From Candidatus Krumholzibacteriia bacterium (GTDB lineage: Bacteria > Krumholzibacteriota > Krumholzibacteriia > LZORAL124-64-63), in contig JALUJS010000509.1 of the NCBI GenBank assembly GCA_027056825.1, positions 1 through 7,807 on the forward strand: DNA of 7,807 nt, in the 5' to 3' direction. Within the stretch, counting starts at the first letter, position 1. Each line of letters begins with the position of its first letter. The position numbers and the translations under genes were made by a program. Under the pieces are notes generated by a model. That model did not search any database. It saw nothing but the letters and a program-made list of their open reading frames with translations, and was not told where the DNA came from. Positions 1-6,173 of this stretch are shown one piece after another.

Positions 1-30
1 CGCATAAGCGCCCGCCTCGGTGGAGTCCGG

Positions 31-64
31 CCTTCCCGGGCAGGAACAGGACCGGGAAAGTTTT
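31..64 (+). terminator. possible intrinsic terminator of an upstream gene
   Basis: A 7-bp stem (TTCCCGG at 33-39 with CCGGGAA at 52-58) encloses a 12-nt loop and is followed two bases later by TTTT at 61-64. This has the shape of a rho-independent terminator for a plus-strand gene ending before the window. The loop is long and the U-run short, so it may be chance in GC-rich DNA. No coding region was recognised in 1-211. Confidence 0.3.
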
Positions 65-113
65 CCGCCCGCAGGATGATAGGGACACCCCGGTCCGGTG
101 TCCAGTGGACCGT

Positions 114-141
114 TTGCGCCGCCCTGAAAATCCCCTATTAT
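114..141 (+). promoter_or_regulatory. sigma70-like promoter candidate for the crotonase gene
   Basis: TATTAT at 136-141 matches the -10 consensus at five of six positions and lies in a short AT-rich patch within GC-rich DNA. A weak -35 candidate, TTGCGC (114-119), lies 16 bp upstream. This would give a leader of about 60 nt before the ATG at 212. The -10 is persuasive, the -35 is poor. Confidence 0.4.
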
Positions 142-211
142 TGGCCCCCGTCCCGGCCGGGGAACACCTCCCCCCACGACCGCCGGGACCACCACCGACC
201 GTGGAGAAGAC

Positions 212-1024
212 ATGGAGTACCAGAATTTCGACTGTCAGATCGACGGCGGGTGCGCCCGGGTGCGCATGATCGGGCCCGGCGCCCCCCGCCTGGAGGATCT
301 GTGCGACGAGTTCCTGGACCTGGGCCTGCGCCTGCAGGAGGATCGGGCCGTCCGCTGCATCCTGCTGACCGACGGCGACCACGCCTTCGCGTTCCATCAT
401 GAACTCGCCGACCTCTCCCGCGCCCAGTTGGGCGCCGAAGGCACCGGGCGGCTGGACGCCGGCATGGAGATGGCGCGGAAGATCGTCACCCTCATGGCCG
501 AGATCCCCAAGCCCATCGTGGCCGCCACCCGGGGCGACATCCGGAACTTCGGCCTGGGCTTCTTCATGGCCGCGGACATCCGGCTGGCCGCGCCCACGGC
601 CACCTTCACGGCCCCTGACCCCACCTCCGGCCTCCTGCCGGGCTGGGGTTTGAGCCACGTCCTGCCCCGCCTCATCGGTCCGGGCCGCACGCTCGAGTTC
701 CTGCTGACCCGCCGCACCCTGACCGCGACCGACGCCGCGGCCATCGGCCTGGTGGACCGTCTCATCGACGAGGGACGCTGGGAGGAGGAACTGGACGCGG
801 TGGCCGGGAAACTGAGCCTGGTGCCCCAGCCCGCATTCAGCCTGCTGAAGCTCTCGGTCCAGCAGGCCGCGAACCTGGACTTCACTTCGATGCTCTCGCT
901 GGAATGGGAGGCCCAGCAGCAGTGCTGGCAATCGCTGGAGACCAGCGAGGGACTGCGGGCCTGGCAGGAGGGCCGCGACCCGGTGCTCGGTGTCGATCCC
1001 GGGAATACCGAATGCGAGGACTGA
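212..1024 (+). CDS. enoyl-CoA hydratase/isomerase (crotonase) family protein, divergent active site
   Basis: This 270-residue protein has the usual length and landmarks of the crotonase fold: PKPIVAATRG at about 99-108, a glycine-containing turn NFGLGFFMAAD at 112-122, PDPTSGLLPGWG at 135-146, and the AAIGLVDRLID segment near 176-186. Family members act on acyl-CoA thioesters, usually hydrating or isomerising enoyl-CoA. In an ungapped alignment to the pattern GGGLELALACD, the first catalytic Glu (Glu144 of rat hydratase) is Gly116. The second (Glu164) is Asp136. The oxyanion segment usually like AFxAGADL reads AFAFHHEL (58-65). A standard hydratase reaction is therefore doubtful and the substrate is unknown. 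GGAG (203-206) lies 5 nt before the ATG. The gene stands alone and converges on the secreted-protein gene, with a palindromic terminator between them. Fold assignment is firm, reaction is not. Confidence 0.88.
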   Translation: MEYQNFDCQIDGGCARVRMIGPGAPRLEDLCDEFLDLGLRLQEDRAVRCILLTDGDHAFAFHHELADLSRAQLGAEGTGRLDAGMEMARKIVTLMAEIPKPIVAATRGDIRNFGLGFFMAADIRLAAPTATFTAPDPTSGLLPGWGLSHVLPRLIGPGRTLEFLLTRRTLTATDAAAIGLVDRLIDEGRWEEELDAVAGKLSLVPQPAFSLLKLSVQQAANLDFTSMLSLEWEAQQQCWQSLETSEGLRAWQEGRDPVLGVDPGNTECED

Positions 1025-1060
1025 CCCGTCCGCCATCCTGGGTCCGGGTCATTCATGGGC

Positions 1061-1094
1061 ATGAAGAAGGCCGCCAAAAGGCGGCCTTCTTCAT
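1061..1094. terminator. bidirectional intrinsic terminator between convergent genes
   Basis: A perfect 15-bp inverted repeat (1061-1075 with 1080-1094) has an AAAA loop at 1076-1079. The GC-rich core GGCCGCC/GGCGGCC is flanked by AAGAA and TTCTT, so each strand ends in a U-rich tail. It lies 36 bp after the crotonase stop and 28 bp beyond the stop of the minus-strand gene at 1123, so it can end transcription from both sides. Confidence 0.85.
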
Positions 1095-1122
1095 AGGGCG
1101 AATATGCAGGACGAACCGAGGT

Positions 1123-1713
1123 CTACCGGAACAGGGCCTTGACCGAGCCGAAGCTGGCGTCCTCGTTGTCCACCGGGCCGCAGTCGCCGTTGGCGATCAG
1201 CTGGGCCTGGTCGGTGCCGCCGACGGCGGGCACGAGACGCTTGACCAGGTTCAGGTCGTCACCATCGACGTAGGCCGGCAGGTCGTTGCCCAGGGTGTCG
1301 TAGTACACCGGGCCCAGGAAGCCGTAGAACGGAACGGTGTCATCGCTGATCACGAACTGCATGTCGGCGATCACAAGGGTGCCGTTGACCGGGAACAGGG
1401 GCGTGCCCAGACCGATGATGTACTCGTACTGGCGGTTGGCCGCGTTGATGGCGTCGCCACGCGGGGTGACGGAGGTGAACTGACCGCCGCCGCTGCTGGT
1501 GATCTTGACTTCCCAGCCGGCAACGCTGTTGCTGGTGACGTGGGTCAGGACCAGGTAGGCGGGGTACAGGTTCACGGCCGGGGCGGCGCCGCAGTAGGTG
1601 GTCGCGCCTTCATCGAAGTAGATGCCGATGTTGTCTTCCCAGTTCAGCTGGGCGAAGGCGGAGGTGCTGACCAACAGCGCCGTGATCGTGAGGGCGAAAA
1701 GCAACTTCTTCAT
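1123..1713 (-). CDS. exported protein of unknown function, paralogue A of a tandem pair
   Basis: I do not recognise a named domain. The start at 1713 is chosen because it opens a typical signal peptide (MKKLLFALTITALL, likely cut after SAFA at residues 18-21) and has AGGAG at 1722-1726, 8 nt upstream. A longer frame starting at 1785 has neither. The product is 196 residues, about 175 after cleavage. The mature part looks all-beta: NIGIYFDE (28-35), AYLVLTH (52-58), GWEVKI (66-71), EYIIGLGTP (97-105), VPFYGFLGPVYY (127-138), and LPAYVDGDDL (145-154). Two cysteines (41 and 178) have counterparts in paralogue B and may form a disulfide. The protein ends in SFGSVKALFR. Roughly half of the mature residues match paralogue B by eye. 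It has its own promoter-like site at 1788-1815 and shares the palindromic terminator with the crotonase gene. Export is well supported, function is unknown. Confidence 0.85.
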   Translation of the reverse strand: MKKLLFALTITALLVSTSAFAQLNWEDNIGIYFDEGATTYCGAAPAVNLYPAYLVLTHVTSNSVAGWEVKITSSGGGQFTSVTPRGDAINAANRQYEYIIGLGTPLFPVNGTLVIADMQFVISDDTVPFYGFLGPVYYDTLGNDLPAYVDGDDLNLVKRLVPAVGGTDQAQLIANGDCGPVDNEDASFGSVKALFR

Positions 1714-1785
1714 GGTTGTCGCTCCTATGAAGTAGGGTGTGACGGTTTGGGGCGAACCCCGCGAATGCATCGACTGCTCTACCAA

Positions 1786-1928
1786 GGATTATAACACAGA
1801 TGATGCTGTTTTGAATAAAAAAAATACCTGCGCATAAGATTTTTTCCGGGATGACCCGATGTTTATGAATATTCGTGCGCAAAAGCAGAAATCGATGAAC
1901 TCCCTTGTATTTCAACAACATACATAAA
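1786..1928. other. AT-rich intergenic spacer upstream of paralogue A
   Basis: This spacer is markedly more AT-rich than the flanking genes, as expected of a promoter region. Apart from the promoter candidate and A/T tracts described separately, it has only a short CGGG-N4-CCCG repeat (1847-1858) with no U-run on either strand. No small gene with a ribosome site was seen. Confidence 0.5.
1788..1815 (-). promoter_or_regulatory. promoter candidate for paralogue A
   Basis: Read on the minus strand, a perfect TATAAT (1793-1788) is preceded after 16 bp by TTCAAA (1815-1810), matching TTGACA at four of six positions. An A8 tract (1817-1824) and a T6 tract (1840-1845) lie just upstream of the -35. 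The start codon is 75 nt downstream of the -10, so the leader would be about 65-70 nt. The placement between a terminator and a gene start supports the call. Confidence 0.6.
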
Positions 1929-1968
1929 ACCCCCCATGGTTTCCCGTGGAGCGGGAAACCCGGGGGGT
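1929..1968 (-). terminator. intrinsic terminator of paralogue B
   Basis: A 16-bp stem joins 1929-1935 with 1962-1968 and 1938-1946 with 1952-1960. It has a small internal bulge (1936-1937 against 1961) and a 5-nt loop (1947-1951). On the minus strand it is followed by TTTT (from 1929 downward), whereas the plus-strand exit has no U-run. It is therefore a one-way terminator for the gene whose stop is at 1990, 21 bp away. Confidence 0.85.
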
Positions 1969-1989
1969 CAGGAAAAAATCTGCCGCAGA

Positions 1990-2583
1990 CTACCGGAACA
2001 GGGACTTGACCGTTCCGAAGGAGGTCTGCTCGGTCTCCACGACGCAACCGTTGTTCAGGCTGATCACCCAGTCGTCGACGCCGCCGAGGTGCGGATACAT
2101 CACCTGGACATCGGTCAGGTCCTCACCGTTGACATAGGCCGGCAAGGCCTCGGGCGCGGTGTGGTAGTACACCGGTCCCACGTAACCGTACACGGGCACC
2201 ATCCCGTCGATGACGTAGAGCTGGATGTCCATGAGCACCAGCAGGCCGTCCACCGTGGGCTGGGGAGTTCCCAGGCCGATGATGTACTCGTCCGCCCTGG
2301 TGGCCGCGTTGATGAAGTCGTACCGCGGCACCAGCGAGGTGGGCACCGCGCCCGCGCCCTGGAAGTACACCTTGCTCTCCCAGCCGCCGACGGTGGGTCG
2401 GGTCGCATGGGTCAGGATGAGGTACACGTTGACGAAGGTGCCCGGAGGACTGCCGCAGCAGTAGTTGGTGGCGGCTTCGTCGTAGTACATCCCGATGTTG
2501 TTGTCGTTGTAGGGCCAGTTGGTCTGGGCTCCCGCGATGGAGGCGCACAGGATGATCACAAGGAGCATGAGCAAAGATTTCAT
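1990..2583 (-). CDS. exported protein of unknown function, paralogue B of a tandem pair
   Basis: This 197-residue protein is a sister of the gene at 1123-1713. The start at 2583 is supported by AGGAGG at 2590-2595, 6 nt upstream, and by the signal peptide it opens (MKSLLMLLVIILCASIAGA, likely cut after residue 19). The Cys at 13 is not in a good lipobox. Landmarks shared with paralogue A are NIGMYYDEAAT (29-39), VYLILTH (53-59), GWESKV (67-72), INAATRADEYIIGLGTP (91-107), YGYVGPVYY (132-140), ALPAYVNGEDL (146-156) and the terminal SFGTVKSLFR. Cys42/Cys43 and Cys180 correspond to the two cysteines of paralogue A, with one extra next to the first. The surface loops differ most. Its own terminator follows at 1929-1968. 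I saw no convincing promoter boxes upstream. Similar small secreted proteins occur in Krumholzibacteriota/Eisenbacteria-like genomes as I recall them, but their role is not known to me. Confidence 0.85.
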   Translation of the reverse strand: MKSLLMLLVIILCASIAGAQTNWPYNDNNIGMYYDEAATNYCCGSPPGTFVNVYLILTHATRPTVGGWESKVYFQGAGAVPTSLVPRYDFINAATRADEYIIGLGTPQPTVDGLLVLMDIQLYVIDGMVPVYGYVGPVYYHTAPEALPAYVNGEDLTDVQVMYPHLGGVDDWVISLNNGCVVETEQTSFGTVKSLFR

Positions 2584-2771
2584 AGGAACCCTCCTGAAAG
2601 ACGTTTGACAAAAGATGCTCGGCAAAGGTGCAGTCGCCGGGATATTCTCCTCCCAGCAACTCCACCCTATCAGAAATATTCCCAGATTTCACTAAAAAAC
2701 TTCCTGCGGGATCATTTTTTTCCCGTCCGCGGCGCATGGCCGCCGTCCCGGCAGAATCCGGCCCCTGTGCG

Positions 2772-2790
2772 AATAACTTACTTTGTTATT
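2772..2790. promoter_or_regulatory. small inverted repeat, possible operator or promoter element
   Basis: AATAAC (2772-2777) and GTTATT (2785-2790) form a perfect 6-bp inverted repeat with a 7-bp spacer in the most AT-rich part of the divergent region, about 125 bp before the peptidase start. The spacing puts the two half-sites 13 bp centre to centre. It could be a dimeric regulator site or simply AT-rich promoter DNA. Confidence 0.2.
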
Positions 2791-2807
2791 TAATGTTATG
2801 CCTCCGA

Positions 2808-2892
2808 GCAAGGAAATCCTTGCGGGTTTACCCCGCTTCCCCCACCCTGCACAATCAGGATTTCTCACCACGAGCCCGCATGATTGCGGGCT
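2808..2892 (+). promoter_or_regulatory. structured leader of the peptidase mRNA with competing hairpins
   Basis: Three hairpins are visible just before the peptidase ribosome site: GCAAGG-AAAT-CCTTGC (2808-2823), GCGGG with CCCGC (2822-2826 and 2832-2836), and a perfect 8-bp AGCCCGCA-TGAT-TGCGGGCT (2873-2892), which ends 11 nt before AGGAGG. In addition GAAATCCT (2813-2820) is exactly complementary to AGGATTTC (2857-2864), so the first hairpin can be replaced by a longer-range pairing. This could be a control leader. No known riboswitch class is recognised, and chance pairing is not excluded. Confidence 0.3.
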
Positions 2893-2916
2893 GATCCCCT
2901 GCCAGGAGGATGAACA

Positions 2917-4992
2917 ATGCGAATTCCCCTTCCCACCCCCCGCCGGTCGGGCGTCGTGGTCATCGCCGTCGCGATGCTGGCGGCCGGCTTCGCCGCCGCG
3001 GAGCGAAACCACGTCATCGTGCCCGAGGATTACTTCGATCTGGCCAGCATCGTGAATCTCGCGGTCTCTCCCGACGGCAGCCGCGTTGCCTACACCGAAA
3101 GCCGTTGGGGCGAGGGCAAGGAAGGCCGCAAGTCCGACCTCTGGCTGCTGGATCGCAAGAGCGGAAAGACGACCCGCCTGACCTTCGACGGGTTCGGCGG
3201 GGGGGCGGCGGCCTGGAGCCCCGACGGCCGCCTGATCTACTTCCTGGGCCGGGACCGCGCCGGCCGGGATCAGCCCCCCCATGACGGCTCGCTGCAGGTC
3301 TGGAGCATCGACACCGGCACCGGACGCTTGCAGGCGGTCACCCGCGTGGACGACGGGGTCGGAACCTTCAGGTTGGCCCCCGACGGAAGCGCCATCTACT
3401 ACACCACCACCGAGGACCTCGACCCCACGGACTGGGCGGATCTGCGTGGGCGCTTCGGGGACCTGGAGTACGGGGCCGACAGCCGCACCGCCACCGCCGT
3501 CCATCGCCTGGATCTGGACTCCTGGCGCACCGAAACGATCCTGCCGGCGGAGCGGTACATCTGGGACCTGGAGGTCGCCCCCGCCGGGGACCGGTTGGCG
3601 CTGATCACCACCGCAGACAGCGAACTGATCAACCGGGAGGGCTGGTCCCGCGTGGAGGTCGTGGACACCGCCACCGGCGCCACAACCGCCCTGACCGACC
3701 AAGCCTGGCGCGCGGACCATCCCTCCCCCTACGGCTGGCTGGAGGACCTGGCCTGGTCCCCGGACTCCAAAGCGGTGGCCTTCGCCATCAGCTACGACGG
3801 TTACGCCTCGCGGATCTGGACGGCCGAGGAAAATGACGGCACCTGGTCCCTGCAGGAGGTCGCGCGACCGGGCAGGACCTCCTACGCCGGCGGCCTGCAG
3901 TGGCGGGGGGACAAGGGCCGGACCCTGTGCTACCGCGGCGAGGCCATGGCCCGGATCCGGGTTCTGGCCACCTGGGATGTCCGCGGCGGCCGCCAGGGCA
4001 AGACCTCTGTGCTGACCCCGGGCGACTGGGTGGTCGGCGGCTTCGCCTTCGACCGGCGCGGGAACAACCTCACGGTGGTCGCCGAGACCACCACCCGCAT
4101 GAATGACCTCTACGCCGTGGACCGGAAGGGGAGGCTGACCCCGCTGACGGACGTGAACCCCCAGGTCGCCACCTGGATCCTGCCCCGCATCGAGCACGTG
4201 AGCTGGACCGGCGCGGACGGGGACACCTGCTGGGGCATCCTGGAACTGCCGGCGGACTACGACCCGGCCGACGGCCCCCTGCCCGCGGTGGTGGAACTGC
4301 ACGGCGGCCCCACCAGCAGCACCAAGTTGCGCCTGCGCCTGTGGATCTACGGCCGCTCGGTCTTCGCCTCCCGGGGCTACGCCCTGCTGAGCCCCAACTA
4401 CCACGGCTCGACCGGGTACGGGGACGAGTTCCTGGCCAAGCTCATCGGCCGCGAGAACGAGATCGAGGTGAAGGACATCGCCGCGGGCACCCGTTGGCTC
4501 ATCGACCAGGGCTACGCCGACCCCCAGCGCATCGGGGTGATGGGCTGGAGCAACGGCGGCTACCTGACCAACTGCATGATCACGGCCGAACCGGACCTCT
4601 ACGCCGCGGCCAGCAGCGGGGCCGGCGTCCTGGACATGGTGATCCAGTGGGGCACCGAGGACACCCCCGGCCATGTCATCAACTTCAACCGGGGCCTGCC
4701 CTGGGAGCAGCCGGACCACTACCGCGAGGCTTCGCCTCTCTACCACCTGGACCGGGTGAAGACCCCCACCCTGATCCACGTGGGCGGCAACGATCCGCGC
4801 GTGCCCCCGGCCCACAGCAGGGCCCTGTTCCGCGCCCTGCACTACTACCTGCACGTTCCCACGCAACTGGTGGTCTATCCCGGCGAACCCCACGGGTTGA
4901 CCACCCACGAGAACCGCCTGGCCAAGATCACCTGGGACCTGGCCTGGTTCGACCGGTACCTGGGAGGACAGGAGGAGACGGAGGGAGAATAG
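2917..4992 (+). CDS. exported S9-family serine peptidase (prolyl oligopeptidase/acylaminoacyl-peptidase type)
   Basis: The 691-residue product has a signal peptide (PTPRRSGVVVIAVAMLAAGFAAA, cleavage near 26-28), an N-terminal beta-propeller built of WD40-like PD40/TolB-type repeats such as LAVSPDGSRVAYT and AAWSPDGRLIYFL (about 40-420), and a C-terminal alpha/beta-hydrolase. The catalytic set is complete: HGGP (462-465, oxyanion region), Ser545 in GWSNGG, Asp626 in GGNDPRVP, and His659 in GEPHGL. Such enzymes release short peptides or acylated residues, and the propeller restricts access to small peptides. Length is normal for the family. AGGAGG (2904-2909) is 7 nt from the ATG. A signal peptide places it in the periplasm or outside, so it probably feeds on extracellular peptides. 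It is a single-gene unit with a structured leader, and it converges on the minus-strand cluster only 17 bp after its stop. Exact specificity cannot be read from sequence. Confidence 0.95.
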   Translation: MRIPLPTPRRSGVVVIAVAMLAAGFAAAERNHVIVPEDYFDLASIVNLAVSPDGSRVAYTESRWGEGKEGRKSDLWLLDRKSGKTTRLTFDGFGGGAAAWSPDGRLIYFLGRDRAGRDQPPHDGSLQVWSIDTGTGRLQAVTRVDDGVGTFRLAPDGSAIYYTTTEDLDPTDWADLRGRFGDLEYGADSRTATAVHRLDLDSWRTETILPAERYIWDLEVAPAGDRLALITTADSELINREGWSRVEVVDTATGATTALTDQAWRADHPSPYGWLEDLAWSPDSKAVAFAISYDGYASRIWTAEENDGTWSLQEVARPGRTSYAGGLQWRGDKGRTLCYRGEAMARIRVLATWDVRGGRQGKTSVLTPGDWVVGGFAFDRRGNNLTVVAETTTRMNDLYAVDRKGRLTPLTDVNPQVATWILPRIEHVSWTGADGDTCWGILELPADYDPADGPLPAVVELHGGPTSSTKLRLRLWIYGRSVFASRGYALLSPNYHGSTGYGDEFLAKLIGRENEIEVKDIAAGTRWLIDQGYADPQRIGVMGWSNGGYLTNCMITAEPDLYAAASSGAGVLDMVIQWGTEDTPGHVINFNRGLPWEQPDHYREASPLYHLDRVKTPTLIHVGGNDPRVPPAHSRALFRALHYYLHVPTQLVVYPGEPHGLTTHENRLAKITWDLAWFDRYLGGQEETEGE

Positions 4993-5009
4993 GGGAAGCC
5001 GATCCGGTC

Positions 5010-6173
5010 TCAGGAAGCGGCCGCCCGGACGGCCGCTTCCATGCGCTCGCAGGCCTCGGCCAGCAGGGCGCGCGGGCAGCCGAAGTTCAGGCGCAGGAAG
5101 CCCGGCGCCCCGAAATCGCGGCCGTCGGACAGACCGACCCCGTGGTCGACGAAGAAGGCGTGGGGACGCTCGAGCTCCAGGCCGCGCACGTCCAGCCAGG
5201 CCAGGTAGGTGGCCTCGACGCGGGCCATGGTCACCCCCGACCATCCCGCCACGCAGCCGGCCAGGTAGTCCCGGTTGCCGCGCAGGTAGTCCAGCAGCGC
5301 GATCCGCCAGGGTTCGCCGTGGCGGTAGGCGGCCGCCGCCGCGGCCATGCCCAGCACGTTGGGATGCGGCACGATGCCGGCGGCAGCCCGCCGGAACCTG
5401 CGGCGCAGGTCCGCAGCGGGGATGACGGCGAAGGCGCAACCCAGGCCGGCGATGTTCCAGGTCTTGCTCGGGGCCATCAGGGTGATTGTGCGGGCGGCCA
5501 CTTCCGGGCCCAGGGTGGCCAACGGCTGGTGGCGCCGGTGGCGGTCCAGGACCAGGCCGCAGTGGATCTCGTCGCTGCAGATCACCAGGCGCCGCTCCAG
5601 GCAGACCTCCGCCACCGCCTGCAGTTCGTCCTCGGCCCATGCCCGGCCCACCGGATTGTGGGGGTGGCACAGCAGCAGCAGCCGCGCCCGGTCCGAGAGC
5701 CCGCGCGCCAACTTTCCGGCGTCCAAGCGCCAGCCGGCGGCGTTGTCCCCGGCCAAGGGGACCGTCTCCAGCGCACGCTGCATCAGCGCAGGAACCTTCA
5801 GGAACGGCGGGTACACCGGCGTCAGCACCCCCACCCCGTCGCCCGCCTCGCCCACCGACCGGCAGCAGACGCTCAGACCGCTGACCAGGCCCGGCAACCA
5901 CACCAGCCAGTCCGGATCGACTTTCCAACCGTAACGGCGGTCCAGATCGTCCCGCACCGCTGCGACCAGGTCGTCCGTGGGATGCCCGTAACCGAACACG
6001 CCGTGGTCGACGCGGCTCCGGAGGGCTTCCATGACCGCAGGCGGAGAGACGAAGTCCATGTCCGCCACCCACAGCGGCAGGACGTCACGGCCGGCGTAAC
6101 GGCCCCACTTCTCGCTGTCGGTGCCGCGGCGCTCGACGGGCGTGTCGAAATCGAAGGCGGAGAATCCGGTCAT
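5010..6173 (-). CDS. MalY/PatB-type PLP-dependent C-S lyase or aminotransferase
   Basis: This is a fold-type I PLP enzyme of 387 residues, the usual size of the MalY/PatB branch, whose known members cleave cystathionine or related thioethers (cysteine-S-conjugate beta-lyase) and may also transaminate. The branch signature PLWVADMDF lies at 33-41 and GYGHPTDDLV at 61-70. Active-site landmarks are HNPVGR (172-177), SDEIH with Asp201 for the pyridine nitrogen, the Schiff-base Lys237 in APSKTWNIAGL, and Arg361 in FLRLNFG for the substrate carboxylate. No signal peptide is present, so it is cytoplasmic. The ATG overlaps the TGA of the upstream gene (ATGA at 6173-6170) and has no good ribosome site, which implies translational coupling. 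The last codons fall inside a strong palindrome (5013-5040). Lyase is slightly preferred over aminotransferase. The symbol is left blank because specificity is not proven. Confidence 0.93.
   Translation of the reverse strand: MTGFSAFDFDTPVERRGTDSEKWGRYAGRDVLPLWVADMDFVSPPAVMEALRSRVDHGVFGYGHPTDDLVAAVRDDLDRRYGWKVDPDWLVWLPGLVSGLSVCCRSVGEAGDGVGVLTPVYPPFLKVPALMQRALETVPLAGDNAAGWRLDAGKLARGLSDRARLLLLCHPHNPVGRAWAEDELQAVAEVCLERRLVICSDEIHCGLVLDRHRRHQPLATLGPEVAARTITLMAPSKTWNIAGLGCAFAVIPAADLRRRFRRAAAGIVPHPNVLGMAAAAAAYRHGEPWRIALLDYLRGNRDYLAGCVAGWSGVTMARVEATYLAWLDVRGLELERPHAFFVDHGVGLSDGRDFGAPGFLRLNFGCPRALLAEACERMEAAVRAAAS
5013..5040. terminator. palindromic hairpin at a convergent gene junction
   Basis: A perfect 11-bp inverted repeat (5013-5023 with 5030-5040) has a 6-nt loop. 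It sits 20 bp after the peptidase stop and inside the last ten codons of the PLP-enzyme gene. Neither exit has a clear U-run, so it may act as a weak terminator, a 3'-end stabiliser, or be partly the result of Ala/Arg/Ala codons. Its place between convergent genes favours a transcript-end role. Confidence 0.5.

Larger units (their letters stand above)
2584..2916. promoter_or_regulatory. divergent intergenic region between paralogue B and the S9 peptidase gene
   Basis: This 333-bp gap must hold the promoters of two divergent genes. It contains AT-rich stretches at about 2670-2720 and 2771-2800 and the ribosome sites AGGAGG for paralogue B (2590-2595, minus) and AGGAGG for the peptidase (2904-2909, plus). 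A cluster of inverted repeats on the peptidase side is listed separately. No -35/-10 pair on either strand was good enough to call alone, and no gene was seen. Confidence 0.5.

Noticed and set aside
397..1077. Minus-strand frame antisense to the crotonase gene
   Set aside because: Ser/Arg-rich translation with no domain, starting inside the terminator palindrome; the crotonase frame explains the region.
1714..1785. N-terminal extension of paralogue A to an upstream ATG at 1785
   Set aside because: The extension would bury the signal peptide behind 24 non-hydrophobic residues and would begin only a few bases from the -10 box. AGGAG supports the internal ATG at 1713.
904..1794. Plus-strand frame antisense to paralogue A
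   Set aside because: It runs through the palindromic terminator, and a similar antisense frame (1936-2793) over paralogue B reflects only the sense-strand homology.
1123..2583. Tandem direct repeat or mobile element spanning the two paralogues
   Set aside because: The similarity follows the coding regions only, with no terminal inverted repeats, target duplications or transposase; gene duplication explains it.
2692..6072. Very long minus-strand open frame (1126 codons) antisense to the peptidase and overlapping the PLP-enzyme gene
   Set aside because: Its product is low-complexity, Gly/Ala/Val/Arg-rich with no recognisable domain, it crosses the convergent junction, and the sense genes have full catalytic motifs. 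Long stop-free antisense frames are common in high-GC DNA.
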